Source: Chloroflexota bacterium
Lineage (GTDB): Bacteria; Chloroflexota; Limnocylindria; Limnocylindrales; CSP1-4
Length of the DNA: 32,835 nt
Direction of reading: 5' to 3'
Assembly (NCBI GenBank): GCA_016191345.1
Contig: JACPOU010000005.1
Span: 1-32,835 of the forward strand
Position numbers and translations under genes: made by a program. Position 1 is the first letter of the stretch. Every line of letters begins with the position of its first letter. The notes under the pieces are model-generated. The model saw only the letters and a list, made by a program, of their open reading frames with translations, did no database searches and had not been told where the DNA came from. Of this stretch, positions 1-8,702 are shown piece by piece.

Positions 1-2
1 AG

Positions 3-28
3 TGAAGTTCCCCGGTGAAGATGAGACT
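3..28 (+). repeat. Left terminal inverted repeat of the IS481-like element
   Basis: This 26-bp sequence is the reverse complement of 1158-1183 with one mismatch. It begins TGA and contains CCCCGGTGAAGATGAG. The transposase stop codon (complement of 28-30) overlaps its inner edge by one base. Confidence 0.9.
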
Positions 29-1134
29 CACACCGGGAGCATCGCATCGAGCAGGTCGGCCACGCCAGCCAAGGACGGGACGCTCGAGAAGCCGCGGTCG
101 GTGAACGGCGTCCCGTCGAAACGCTCGGCCGGCGTCTGCCAGTCGAGCTCGCCGTGCAGCCGGTGGTAGTTGTAATAGCCGGCGAAGGCGGTGACCGCGA
201 TCTCGGCCGCAGCGAGATCGGCCAGCTCCTGGCGATCGAGCACCTCTCGCTGGAGCGTCCCCCAGAAGGCCTCGATCTTGCCATTCGTCCAGGGCGTGTC
301 GATCTGCGTCCGGATGTGGCGGACCCGCAGCTCCTCGAGGGTCCGCTGGAAGCGACTGAGCATCGACCGAGCGATCGCCACGAACGGCGTGCCGTTGTCG
401 GTCATCAGCTCATGGGGCACGCCGCACAGCTCGACTGCCTCCTCGAGCAGGCCGAGGATCCAGACCGCCTCCTTGGTCGGTACTGCCCGGATGCCGAGCA
501 GGAACCGGCTGTGGTCGTCGACGAGGGCGGCGAAGTGGCAGGTCCGCGCCCGACCGGTCGCGCCGACGAAGAAGAACGGGCCTTTGAGGTCGATGTGCCA
601 GAGCTCGTTCGCAGCGGCCCGCTCGTAGCGCGGTCCGGGCGTCCGAACGTAGCTCGGGCGGTGCGAACCGTGACGGGCGAGGATGCGGTCGACCTGGCCG
701 TGGGTGAGCGGCCAGACGTCGCGCCGGCTGAACTCGGCGGCGAGCCGCCGGCTGCTCCAGTAGGTCAGCAACCGGACCGTCAGGACCAGGCGTTCGATCG
801 TCGGTGGCAGCTCGCTCGCCCGGCCGGTCCGCGGTCGGTCGAGAAGGCCGATCAGGCCGTCGGTCTGGTATCGCGCCCGCCAACGGAACAGGCTCGCCCG
901 GCTGCAGCCGACTTCCGTGCGGATCCGAGCCAACGGCTCGCCCTCGGCCCAGCGCCGGAGCGCCGCGCGTCGGCGGCGGATGATTCCAGCCTGCCCCCGC
1001 TGGACCACGCCATCGGGCGGCCGTCCGCCCTGGGTCGCCACGAACAGGAAGCCCGGTCCCTCCTGGTAGTGATTGCGTCGCGGCAGCCGCCGCGGGTTGG
1101 CATACGTCCGGGACTGGATCTCCGGCATCCGCAC
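28..1134 (-). CDS. IS481-family transposase
   Basis: The 368-residue product is a DDE transposase of the retroviral-integrase fold. An N-terminal helix-turn-helix of the helix-turn-helix-29/Homeodomain type covers about residues 50-105 and contains a CSRASLFRWRARYQ helix. The catalytic core has Asp182 (in ELWHIDLKGPF), Asp246 (in LMTDNGTPF) and Glu288 (in PWTNGKIEAFWG), the last being the typical IS481/IS3 signature. No frameshift or internal stop is seen, so the enzyme should be active. The ATG at 1134 gives an unusually long basic N-terminus; a downstream start near the helix-turn-helix cannot be excluded. A single gene, with no programmed frameshift, is normal for IS481. Confidence 0.95.
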   Translation of the reverse strand: MRMPEIQSRTYANPRRLPRRNHYQEGPGFLFVATQGGRPPDGVVQRGQAGIIRRRRAALRRWAEGEPLARIRTEVGCSRASLFRWRARYQTDGLIGLLDRPRTGRASELPPTIERLVLTVRLLTYWSSRRLAAEFSRRDVWPLTHGQVDRILARHGSHRPSYVRTPGPRYERAAANELWHIDLKGPFFFVGATGRARTCHFAALVDDHSRFLLGIRAVPTKEAVWILGLLEEAVELCGVPHELMTDNGTPFVAIARSMLSRFQRTLEELRVRHIRTQIDTPWTNGKIEAFWGTLQREVLDRQELADLAAAEIAVTAFAGYYNYHRLHGELDWQTPAERFDGTPFTDRGFSSVPSLAGVADLLDAMLPV

Positions 1135-1157
1135 CCTCCTCGGAGGGCACGGTAGCC

Positions 1158-1183
1158 AGTCTCATCTTCACCGGGGAACGTCA
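1158..1183 (-). repeat. Right terminal inverted repeat of the IS481-like element
   Basis: This 26-bp sequence pairs with 3-28 (25 of 26 identical). It supplies the stop codon (1168-1170) that now ends the interrupted membrane-protein reading frame. Confidence 0.9.
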
Positions 1184-1920
1184 GTTAGGCGTCGCCGTCC
1201 ACCTCGAAGGAGGTACGCGGTCGCACAGCCGAGTGAGATGACCGTGAATGCCATCATCCAGCCATCCGCGTACAGGAAGGCCAGCCATTCCCCGGACGGC
1301 AACGCATATGCCAGCACCACCGCAGCAACCGACGCGAGCCTGGAGCCGGTCACGGCGTAGGCGACGAGACCGATTGCGAGCGCGAAGACGAGTCCGGCAA
1401 GAAAGGCGGCGGCGACCAGGCCATCGAGCCCGATGAAAGGGACGAATGCCGCGGCAACAAGCGGGTAGACCGGCCGCGAATCGAAGATTGCAGGATAGCG
1501 GCCATCGATTGTCTCCGCCATGCTGATCCAGACGGCTTCATCTGAACCGTGGCCAAGATTGACGATGTACCTTGCCGCTTCGGCAGTTGCGCTCGTGGTT
1601 GACTCTCCGGCAAGTCGGAGGGCCTGACGCGCGTACCAGAAAGTGTCGCCCGAAGCGCGGTCGCCGGTGGTCGCCCATCGAATGCCCCAGAGCGACGCGC
1701 CCAGGGCCAGGATCAGGGCGATATGGGCGACGGACGGGCGCCCCACTTGCCCGACCGATGGAAAGAAACGTCTCGACGACCATGTCGTCGCGAGCAACGA
1801 TTGCAGGGTCGCCCACTGCGACGCGAAGATCTGCACAGGAAGAAGCAATCGAGGCCGTCCGTTCGGCGGTGGCGGGCGCCGGTGGATCAGGACGCGCCTG
1901 AGGTGCATCACGACGGACAT
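1168..1920 (-). pseudogene. N-terminal part of a multi-spanning (GT-C/GT39-like) membrane protein, cut off by the IS
   Basis: The surviving 250 residues have a basic, Pro/Arg-rich start, a first membrane helix (about residues 65-83), a loop with SGDTFWYARQAL, and then at least three more hydrophobic helices. This order, with an acidic residue in the first loop followed by SRPVYPL and alternating helices, resembles GT-C glycosyltransferases of the ArnT/PMT (GT39) type, but the match is by eye only. Such enzymes have roughly 400-600 residues, so the C-terminal half is missing. The reading frame runs into the right inverted repeat and stops at 1168, adding about five IS-encoded residues. The remainder should lie left of position 1, beyond the IS. 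The true start could be the ATG at 1920 or one a few codons later. The gene lies 57 bases downstream of uvrB on the same strand. Confidence 0.7.
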
Positions 1921-1977
1921 TCACCGATCATAAGGATCGCGAGGGCTTCGCACAGAACTCCACCCAGGGTCTCAGGG

Positions 1978-4461
1978 TCAGCGGCGGCGGGTCGGCCGGC
2001 TGCCCGTTCGCTTCCGGATGTTCGGGGTCACGGTCCGGTCCCAGGTGGGGCGGTCCAGCCAGCGCGACTGCCAGCCGGGCGCGTCGTCGTGCTCGTCGCG
2101 GATGCCGGGCAGCCAGTCGGAGGCGGTCCCCCCGCCATCGCCAGGCACGCCGTCATCTCTCTCCTCGCCCGGGCCCGCGCCGCCACTCCGCCCCGCGTCG
2201 CCGTCCGGCCCAAGTTCCCCGATCGCGACCGCGCCCGCCGGCTCCTCCCCCGCGCGCAGCACCGTGACCGAGGCCACGGCCATGACCGACGCGCCGGCGT
2301 CCGGGACCGCGTCGCCAGCGCCGCTCCGCAGGTCCGCGCCACGCCCCGCAGCCCCGCCCCGCCCCGCCGCTCCGCCACGCCCGCCACGTGAGCCCGGCCC
2401 GTGTGACGCCGGCCGCGCCGAGGCCGCGAGCTCGGCGGCGCGCGCCACCACCACGGACTGGTCCTCCTGGAGCACCCGGAGGCGGATCTGCTGGATCTCG
2501 TCCCGGAGCGCCGCCGCGCGCTCGAACTCGAGCTCCTTGGCCGCGGCCTTCATCTCCGCCTCCATCCGGCCGACCAGCTGCTCCACCTTCCTCGTGTCGA
2601 GCTCCTGGAGCCGGGCGTCGCGGGCCTCGCGCTCTGAGGCATAGACGACGGTCCCCTCCGCGACCTGCCGCAGCTGGTCGTTGAGGTCCCGGATCCCCTT
2701 GACGATCGTCGTCGGCTCGATCCCGTGCTCGAGGTTGTAGGCGACCTGGATGGCGCGCCGCCGGTTCGTCTCGTCGATCGCGGCCTTCATCGAATCCGTC
2801 ATCCGGTCCGCGTACATGACGACCTCGCCGCCGATGTTCCGCGCCGCGCGCCCGACCATCTGGATGAGCGACCACGCGCTTCGCAGGAACCCTTCCTTGT
2901 CCGCATCGAGGATGGCCACGAGCGTGACCTCGGGCAGGTCGATCCCCTCGCGGAGCAGGTTGATGCCGACGATGACGTCGTAGATCCCGATCCGCAGGTC
3001 ACGCAGGATCGCGACCCGCTCCAGCGTGTCAACCTCCGAGTGGAGGTACTGGACCTTGACCCCGATCTCGCGCAGGTAATCGGTCAGGTCCTCGGCCATC
3101 CGCTTCGTGAGGGTCGTCACGATCGCCCGCTCGCCGCGCTCGACGCGGCCCCGGATCTCCTCGAGCAGGTCGTCGATCTGGCCCTCGGTCGGCCGGACCG
3201 TGATCTGCGGGTCGACGATCCCGGTTGGCCGGATCAGCTGCTCCGCGATCCGCTCGCTCCGCTCCAGCTCGTACGGCCCGGGCGTGGCGGACATGTAGAT
3301 CGCCTGGTGGACGGTGGCCTCGAACTCCTCGAACGTGAGCGGCCGGTTGTCGAGCGCCGACGGCAGCCGGAACCCGAAGTCGACGAGGATCTCCTTCCGG
3401 GTCCGGTCGTTCTTGTACATGCCCACGACCTGCGGCATGGTCATGTGCGACTCGTCGGCGACGAGGAGCCAGTCGGGCGGGAAGTAGTCGAGGAGCGTCC
3501 ACGGCCGGCTGCCCGCCTCGCGCCGCGAGAGGTGCCGCGAGTAGTTCTCGACGCCCGAGCAGTAGCCGAGCTCGCGGAGCATCTCGAGGTCGAACGTGGT
3601 GCGCTGGCGGAGCCGGGCACCCTCGAGCGCCCGGCCCTCCGCCTCGAGCTGCCCGACCCGCTCCTCCATCTCGGCCTCGATGTCGACGATCGCGCCCAGG
3701 AGCTTGTCCGCGGGCGTCACGTAGTGGGTGGCCGGGTAGACGTTGATGTCCTTCCGCTCCGCGAGCAGCTCGCCCGTCAGCGGGTCCAGCTCGGTGATCC
3801 GCTCGACCTCGTCGCCGAAGAACTCGACCCGGACGAGCCGCTCCTCGGACGCCGGCTGGAACTCGAGCGTGTCGCCGCGAACCCGGAACCGGGCGCGCGA
3901 GAGGGCCTGGTCGTTGCGCTGGTACTGGAGGTCCACGAGGTGCCGGAGCACGGCATCCCGCCGGTACTGCCCGCCGACCCGCAGCCGCAGCACGGTCGCG
4001 CCGTAGTCGACCGGCGCGCCGATGCCGTAGATGCACGAGACCGACGCCACGACGATGACGTCCCGCCGCTCGAAGAGCGCGTGCGTGGCAGCATGGCGCA
4101 GCCGATCGATCTCGTCGTTCCGGCTCGAGTCCTTCTCGATGTACGTGTCCGACCGGGGCAGGTACGCCTCGGGCTGGTAGTAGTCGAAGTAGCTGACGAA
4201 GTACTCGACGGCGTTCTCCGGGAAGAAGTCCCGGAGCTCGGCGTAGAGCTGCGCGGCGAGTGTCTTGTTGTGGGCGAGGACGAGCGTCGGCCGGTTCGCC
4301 TGCTCGATGACGCGCGCGATCGTGAACGTCTTACCGGTCCCGGTGGCCCCCAGCAGGGTCTGGTGCCGGAACCCCTTCGCGAGGCCGTCCACGAGGCGCT
4401 CGATGGCCAGGGGCTGGTCGCCGGTGGGCTGGAAGGGCGCGACGAGGCGGAAGTCCGGCAC
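1978..4461 (-). CDS. uvrB: UvrABC excinuclease subunit B with a long C-terminal extension
   Basis: UvrB verifies DNA damage handed over by UvrA and recruits UvrC in nucleotide excision repair. The sequence shows Walker A GATGTGKT (38-45), the damage-probing beta-hairpin region rich in Tyr ([20 protein letters not shown], about 91-110), Walker B DESH (about 335), SATPG, the helicase motif QMVGRAARN and a C-terminal UVR coiled-coil (about 624-664). UvrB usually ends near there, at about 660-690 residues. This protein has 827, with a Gly/Ala/Arg-rich linker and then a Trp-rich, basic tail containing [13 protein letters not shown]. The GTG at 4461 is chosen because the protein then begins directly with the conserved [14 protein letters not shown] block. 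There is no clear Shine-Dalgarno; a TAGACT element six bases before the GTG would give a leaderless message. A LexA-type box lies just upstream. Confidence 0.97.
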   Translation of the reverse strand: MPDFRLVAPFQPTGDQPLAIERLVDGLAKGFRHQTLLGATGTGKTFTIARVIEQANRPTLVLAHNKTLAAQLYAELRDFFPENAVEYFVSYFDYYQPEAYLPRSDTYIEKDSSRNDEIDRLRHAATHALFERRDVIVVASVSCIYGIGAPVDYGATVLRLRVGGQYRRDAVLRHLVDLQYQRNDQALSRARFRVRGDTLEFQPASEERLVRVEFFGDEVERITELDPLTGELLAERKDINVYPATHYVTPADKLLGAIVDIEAEMEERVGQLEAEGRALEGARLRQRTTFDLEMLRELGYCSGVENYSRHLSRREAGSRPWTLLDYFPPDWLLVADESHMTMPQVVGMYKNDRTRKEILVDFGFRLPSALDNRPLTFEEFEATVHQAIYMSATPGPYELERSERIAEQLIRPTGIVDPQITVRPTEGQIDDLLEEIRGRVERGERAIVTTLTKRMAEDLTDYLREIGVKVQYLHSEVDTLERVAILRDLRIGIYDVIVGINLLREGIDLPEVTLVAILDADKEGFLRSAWSLIQMVGRAARNIGGEVVMYADRMTDSMKAAIDETNRRRAIQVAYNLEHGIEPTTIVKGIRDLNDQLRQVAEGTVVYASEREARDARLQELDTRKVEQLVGRMEAEMKAAAKELEFERAAALRDEIQQIRLRVLQEDQSVVVARAAELAASARPASHGPGSRGGRGGAAGRGGAAGRGADLRSGAGDAVPDAGASVMAVASVTVLRAGEEPAGAVAIGELGPDGDAGRSGGAGPGEERDDGVPGDGGGTASDWLPGIRDEHDDAPGWQSRWLDRPTWDRTVTPNIRKRTGSRPTRRR

Positions 4462-4467
4462 GTCCAG

Positions 4468-4473
4468 AGTCTA
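4468..4473 (-). promoter_or_regulatory. Candidate -10 element of uvrB (TAGACT)
   Basis: TAGACT reads toward uvrB and ends six bases before its GTG start, which fits a leaderless transcript. With a 16-17-base spacer the -35 region would fall on the right half of the LexA-type palindrome (4491-4506), so LexA binding would block RNA polymerase. The -35 itself is weak. Confidence 0.4.
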
Positions 4474-4490
4474 CCAGACATGACCCCATA

Positions 4491-4506
4491 TCGAACGCGC
4501 GTTCGA
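4491..4506. promoter_or_regulatory. LexA-binding SOS box (TCGAACGCGCGTTCGA)
   Basis: This is a perfect 16-bp palindrome containing CGAAC-N4-GTTCG, the consensus LexA operator of Gram-positive bacteria and actinobacteria. It lies 30 bases upstream of the uvrB start codon, in the divergent space between uvrB and the Tad genes. uvrB is a classic SOS gene, so the position supports LexA control of uvrB. Control of the divergent tadE-like gene, whose start is about 110 bases away, is less likely but possible. Confidence 0.85.
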
Positions 4507-4615
4507 CGGCCGCGATGACCGTTGGCGCGCACCACCGGTACTCCCCTCCCATACCCCGGCGCGAGCACGGGATCGACACTTGGAGCACGAGCCACACGAG
4601 GTCGCCAGCTCCCGC

Positions 4616-5158
4616 ATGCGTCGCATCCTCCGAACCAACCGGGTCCGGCGCCGTCCCTCCACGGAGGACGGCCAGAGCCTCGTCGAGTTCGCCCTCGTGC
4701 TGACGCCCCTCTTCCTGATCCTGCTCGGGATCATCCAGTTCGGGTTCATCTTCAACGCCTACATCACGATCACGAACGGGACCCGCGAGGCGGCCCGCGA
4801 GGCGTCGATCTACGTCTATGACCGGAGCCTCACGCCGGGCTACAACGACGCGGCCCGCAATGCTCAGGTCCGGGCGACCGTCCTGAGCTCGCTCAACCTG
4901 CTCTCCACGACCGCCCCGCAACTCACGACGAGCTCGACCTGGACGCAGAGCGGCGACACGTTCACGAACGGCGACCTCACCGTGATCTACGAGCTCCCCG
5001 CGGGCGTGACGGACAGCGACGCGCGCGTCGGCCAGCGCGTCACCGTCCGCGTTCGCTACCACGAGGATCTCCTCATCCCGCTCATCGGGGCCCTGCTCCC
5101 GCGCGATGCCAGCGGCCGGATGATCCTGACGGGCGAAGTCACGATGGTGATCAACTGA
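4616..5158 (+). CDS. TadE-like minor pilin (pseudopilin) of a Tad/Flp system
   Basis: A basic N-terminus is followed by DGQSLVEFALVL and a long hydrophobic helix (about residues 19-45). This is the TadE-like domain: a Gly/Glu prepilin-like motif leading into a membrane helix, with a small extracytoplasmic C-terminal domain. TadE-like proteins are minor components of Flp/Tad pili and need a TadV-type prepilin peptidase, which is not in this window. I prefer the ATG at 4616 (180 residues); a TTG at 4580 in the same frame would add 12 residues but has no ribosome-binding site. The stop overlaps the start of the next gene by one base (TGATG), so the two are translationally coupled. Confidence 0.85.
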   Translation: MRRILRTNRVRRRPSTEDGQSLVEFALVLTPLFLILLGIIQFGFIFNAYITITNGTREAAREASIYVYDRSLTPGYNDAARNAQVRATVLSSLNLLSTTAPQLTTSSTWTQSGDTFTNGDLTVIYELPAGVTDSDARVGQRVTVRVRYHEDLLIPLIGALLPRDASGRMILTGEVTMVIN

Positions 5159-7119
5159 TGGCCGTCGTGCCCGCGCGCCCGCGAGGACGGTGGCTCCGGG
5201 CCCCGGAGGGGGCGCGCTCGACCGCCGAGCGCGGCCAGGTCCTCGTCGTCTTCGCCCTCGGCATCACCGGGCTGCTGGCGGCTGCCGGCGTCGCGATCGA
5301 CATCGGCCGCTTCTACAGCGAGCACCGCTTCCTCCAGAACGCGGCGGACGCGGCGGCGCTCGCCGGCGCAAACGCCCTGGTCCGGGGCGGCTCGAACGCC
5401 GACGCGGTGACGGCGGCCCAGCAGGCGCTGACGCGCAACTTCCAGGGCGACCCCAATGGGCGCGTCGCGGCGCTGCCGCCGGCGACCCCGGCCTATGAGA
5501 GCGGCCACGCCGGCGATCCCGCGTACCTCTACAACGGGATCCTCGTGAGCGGCGGCGAGGTCCGGGTGGCCGTGGTCAACGACATCGACTACACGTTCGG
5601 ACGCGTCGTGGGCCTCGGCAACCAGCCCATCAGCGCCCGGGCCCGGGTGACGCTCCAGGGCGACCTCCTGCCGATCGCCGCCCGTCGCTTCATCAACACG
5701 CCTGGCCCCAACAATGGGGTCACCTACCCCTGCAACGCGAACCCGAGCGCATTCACCGACTTCTTCTCCACGGCGGCCTCGTCCTGCCTCGGCAGCGAAT
5801 CGGATGCCTCGCTGCGGACCATCCCGAATGCCGGCTCCAGCTTCGACGCCATCAACCCCGAGTCCGACCCGCTCAACCACGGCCCGCTGCTCGAGATCCT
5901 CGGCCAGGGCGCGCAGCCCAACAATGGTGCCGACTTCCGGGGCTTCGTGGCCCTCGACATCCGGAACTTCCAGAGCGCCGGCTCGCAGCTCTACTACAAC
6001 GGCGTCAGCCCGTCGACGAACTCGAACACGCTCAAGTCGATGGAGGCGGCCTGGATCACGAGCGGCTACAAGGGCCCGATGTTCCCGTCGATCATCTACC
6101 CGCCCGACCCGAACGACCAGGTCGCGATCATGTCCGGCAATGCGACCGGAATCGCGATCGACGCGTTGGCGAAGCGCTACGGGCCCGGCGACGAGATCAT
6201 GGTCCTGGTCTACCCGGGCAACGTCATGGCGATCCCTGACTTCACGCTCTCGCCGCCCGGCGAGATCGCCCTCCCGACCTCCGGCTCGACCGCGAATGCG
6301 GGAACCCTCAAGGCGGGTCGCAACCAGGCGTTCTCAGGCCAGGTGACGCTGAGCACGCTCGGCGATGCGCTCGATGCCCAGAACCCGATGACGACCGGCG
6401 CGATGTCGGCATCCCCGATCACCTACAACCCGAACCCCGTGACACCCTCGCTTGGTTCCGGAACGAGCGTCGCCCTCCAGGACGTCATCACGAGCGGTGC
6501 GGTCGACGGGATCTACACGATCTGGGTCCAGGGCCAGGCCGGCAGTCCCTACCTCACGACGAAGGTCCAGCCGATGGCCTTGAAGGTCGGGGCGGTGACG
6601 AAGGACTTCACCTTCACCTCGAACGCCTCGAACGTCGACGTCACCCCGGGGGCGGCAGCGACCTTCGACCTCGTCCTCCAGAACAGCCCCAGCAAGAACA
6701 CGAACTTCGGCAACCCGGTGACCCTGTCAGTGGATACGCCCCTGCCCGCGGGCGTCGGCGCGATCACCTTCAGCTCCACGTCCGTGAGCCCCTCGAAGGC
6801 CGGGGCGCAATCCACCCTCACGATCAACACCGGCACCCTCGCGCCCGGCGTCTACACCTTCACCCTGCGGGCCACGGGCACGAACACCGACAGCACGCCC
6901 CGCAAGGTCACCCACCTCTTCCAGGTGACCGTCAACGTCGGTGGCACGGGCAGTGGCGGCAACCAGGAATACGTCGACATCTCCGGCTTCGCCGTCATGC
7001 GCGTCGCCACGGTCGACAGCAACACGATCACGGCCTATGCGATCTCGCCCGTGATCACCGACATGAACGATCCCCTGCTGCGTCGCGGTCAGGTTGCGCG
7101 GCTGGTGCCCTGGAACTAG
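5158..7119 (+). CDS. TadG-like pilus assembly protein with extracellular beta-sandwich region
   Basis: Residues 26-75 carry the TadG N-terminal pattern: ERGQVLVVFALGITGL, a membrane helix, AIDIGRFYSEHRFLQNAADAAALAGANAL. This helix plus Asn/Ala-rich stretch is typical of TadG and related Flp pilus proteins. The remaining ~570 residues are extracytoplasmic, rich in Ser, Thr, Asn and Gly. Near residues 490-620 there is an Ig-like/CARDB-like stretch (VTPGAAATFDLVLQN... LAPGVYTFTLRATG). Canonical TadG proteins instead often carry a von Willebrand A domain, and I see no MIDAS motif here. The start overlaps the tadE-like stop, and cpaB follows after 72 bases. The role is probably anchoring or shaping of the pilus, inferred from the family. 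Confidence 0.8.
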   Translation: MAVVPARPRGRWLRAPEGARSTAERGQVLVVFALGITGLLAAAGVAIDIGRFYSEHRFLQNAADAAALAGANALVRGGSNADAVTAAQQALTRNFQGDPNGRVAALPPATPAYESGHAGDPAYLYNGILVSGGEVRVAVVNDIDYTFGRVVGLGNQPISARARVTLQGDLLPIAARRFINTPGPNNGVTYPCNANPSAFTDFFSTAASSCLGSESDASLRTIPNAGSSFDAINPESDPLNHGPLLEILGQGAQPNNGADFRGFVALDIRNFQSAGSQLYYNGVSPSTNSNTLKSMEAAWITSGYKGPMFPSIIYPPDPNDQVAIMSGNATGIAIDALAKRYGPGDEIMVLVYPGNVMAIPDFTLSPPGEIALPTSGSTANAGTLKAGRNQAFSGQVTLSTLGDALDAQNPMTTGAMSASPITYNPNPVTPSLGSGTSVALQDVITSGAVDGIYTIWVQGQAGSPYLTTKVQPMALKVGAVTKDFTFTSNASNVDVTPGAAATFDLVLQNSPSKNTNFGNPVTLSVDTPLPAGVGAITFSSTSVSPSKAGAQSTLTINTGTLAPGVYTFTLRATGTNTDSTPRKVTHLFQVTVNVGGTGSGGNQEYVDISGFAVMRVATVDSNTITAYAISPVITDMNDPLLRRGQVARLVPWN

Positions 7120-7191
7120 CCGGGCGGGCACGGCACAACTTCGCGGCCGCGACCGGGCGGACCGCACCATTCGGGAGGCAACGGACATCCA

Positions 7192-8067
7192 ATGGAGATG
7201 GAGTACAAGGACACGAATCGCCGCGGGAAGGCGGTCCTCGTCCTCGGCATCGTCCTCGCCGTCATCGCCGGCGGGGCGGCGTTCTTCCTCATCAACAATG
7301 CCCAGCAACAGGCCGGCCAGCGTGACCTCCAGAAGGTCAGCGTCGTCGTCGCCGCGCGCGACATCCCCGCTCGCAAGCCGATCGAGCCGGACGACCTGAT
7401 CGTCCGGCAGGTGCCGCTCGACGCGACGAACGGCCAGGGGGTGGTCGCCGAGCCGGGTCCGCTCGTCGGGCAGGTGCTCGCCGTGACGGTCCTGAAGGAC
7501 CAGCTCGTGACGACGAACCTCATCGCCTCGGCGGCGGGCGGCGGCGGCTTCTCGATCCTGCAGCCGAACGAGACGATCGGCCCCGATTCCGAGGCCTGGC
7601 GCGCCGTTTCCCTGACGATCCCCGATCCGCAGGCCGTCGGCGGCCTGCTCCAGGCGGGCCAGACGATCGACGTCTTCGTGACGGCCACGGTCAACGTCCC
7701 GCTCGAGCTCGCCGCGAAGGGCATCTACTACACGGACCGATCGACCAAGATCACCTACCAGAACCTCGTGATCCTCGCCCGATCCGGGACCTACTACATC
7801 GTCCGGGCCTCGATCGCCGTCTCGGAGGAGATCGCCCACCTCCAGGCGAGCGGCAACGCGACCTTCAGCGCTGCCCTCCGGCCGCAGCAGGACGTCCGGA
7901 CCGTGGACGCCTCCCGGCTCGGCGCCACGACGAACCTGATCATCACCCGCTACGGCCTGCCGATCCCCGAGACCTACCCGGCCGGTGGCGGTGCCTTCGC
8001 GACGCTGCCGCCCATCCTCGAGACGCCGGCGCCCACAGTCACGCCCTCCACCTCGCCGGCACCCTGA
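7192..8067 (+). CDS. cpaB: Flp pilus assembly protein CpaB (SAF domain)
   Basis: The 291-residue protein has a short cytoplasmic head, a membrane helix at about 13-36, then a SAF domain (VSVVVAARDIPARKPIEPDDLIV, about 49-70, through to about 110) and an RcpC/CpaB-like region containing VSLTIPDPQAVGGLLQAGQTIDVFV. CpaB/RcpC acts in the envelope, associated with secretin or pilus assembly in Tad systems. GGGAGG lies 13 bases before the ATG at 7192; a second ATG two codons later is also possible. The Pro/Thr-rich tail (last ~20 residues) overlaps the 3' end of coaE on the opposite strand by 94 bases. No tadA/cpaF, tadB, tadC or prepilin peptidase gene is nearby. Confidence 0.9.
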   Translation: MEMEYKDTNRRGKAVLVLGIVLAVIAGGAAFFLINNAQQQAGQRDLQKVSVVVAARDIPARKPIEPDDLIVRQVPLDATNGQGVVAEPGPLVGQVLAVTVLKDQLVTTNLIASAAGGGGFSILQPNETIGPDSEAWRAVSLTIPDPQAVGGLLQAGQTIDVFVTATVNVPLELAAKGIYYTDRSTKITYQNLVILARSGTYYIVRASIAVSEEIAHLQASGNATFSAALRPQQDVRTVDASRLGATTNLIITRYGLPIPETYPAGGGAFATLPPILETPAPTVTPSTSPAP

Positions 8068-8702
8068 CGCCCCGCGCGGAGGGGGCGAAGGCACGGGCGC
8101 CTCACCATCTTCGCGCCGCTGACCCGGCGCGCCTCCCCGGCCGCCCGGGTCGCAGCCGCCGACGCGCTCGTGTCGATGACCCGCCAGGCGCGCGCCCGGA
8201 GGCGCTCCCGGAGACCAGCCTGGGCCGCGATCCGGCGGTCGGCATCGGCAGCGTCCGCGCCACGGCCGAGGATCCGCTCGCGCTGGACGGCCGGCTCGCA
8301 GTCCACGAGCCAGACCTCGTCGCAGAGCGTGGCGAGTCCGCCCTCCACGAGCTTGATGGCCTCCACGACCACCGCCGGCTCACCGGCCGCTCGCGCCGCC
8401 TCCATCGCGGCGAGGATCCGGGGCCGGACCGCGGGGTGGACGATCGCCTCGAGGCGCGCGAGCGCGCCCGCGTCCGCGAAGACGAGGCGGCCCAGGGCCG
8501 CGCGATCAAGGGTCCCGTCGGCGCGGCGCAGCCCAGCCCCGAAGGCCGCGAGCACGGCCTCCAGTGCCGGCTGGCCGGGCTCGAGGACCGCCCGTGCCTC
8601 CACGTCGGCATCGATCACCGTCGCCCCGAGCTGCGCGAGCCAGCCCGCCACGGTGGACTTGCCGCAGCCGATGGGGCCGGTCAGGCCGATCACCACGGTC
8701 AC
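7974..8702 (-). CDS. coaE: Dephospho-CoA kinase
   Basis: CoaE phosphorylates the ribose 3'-OH of dephospho-CoA, the last step of coenzyme A synthesis, in the cytosol. The protein begins VTVVIGLTGPIGCGKST (P-loop GPIGCGKS), then has IDADVEAR (DAD motif), a lid region with IVHPAVRPRI, VVVEAIKLVEGG and DEVWLVDCEPAVQRERI, all of the CoaE fold. The GTG at 8702 overlaps the stop of the upstream ABC-F gene (GTGA), so they are coupled. The protein is 242 residues, about 40 longer than usual; the extra C-terminal part is encoded across the end of the convergent cpaB gene. The tail looks non-conserved, so stop-codon loss after the CoaE domain is a likely origin. Confidence 0.93.
   Translation of the reverse strand: MTVVIGLTGPIGCGKSTVAGWLAQLGATVIDADVEARAVLEPGQPALEAVLAAFGAGLRRADGTLDRAALGRLVFADAGALARLEAIVHPAVRPRILAAMEAARAAGEPAVVVEAIKLVEGGLATLCDEVWLVDCEPAVQRERILGRGADAADADRRIAAQAGLRERLRARAWRVIDTSASAAATRAAGEARRVSGAKMVRRPCLRPLRAGRQGAGEVEGVTVGAGVSRMGGSVAKAPPPAG

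Larger units (their letters stand above)
3..1183 (-). mobile_element. IS481-family insertion sequence, apparently complete
   Basis: The element is bounded by a 26-bp inverted repeat (3-28 and 1158-1183) that matches at 25 of 26 positions, the mismatch being 6 versus 1180. It contains one intact transposase gene whose stop codon starts on the last base of the left repeat. Bases 1184-1188 (GTTAG) may be a target duplication: the only two bases visible to the left of the element, AG, equal the last two of that pentamer, but the window edge hides the rest. The insertion lies inside a membrane-protein gene on the same strand. Intact ends plus an intact transposase suggest a fairly recent, possibly still mobile copy. 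Confidence 0.9.
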
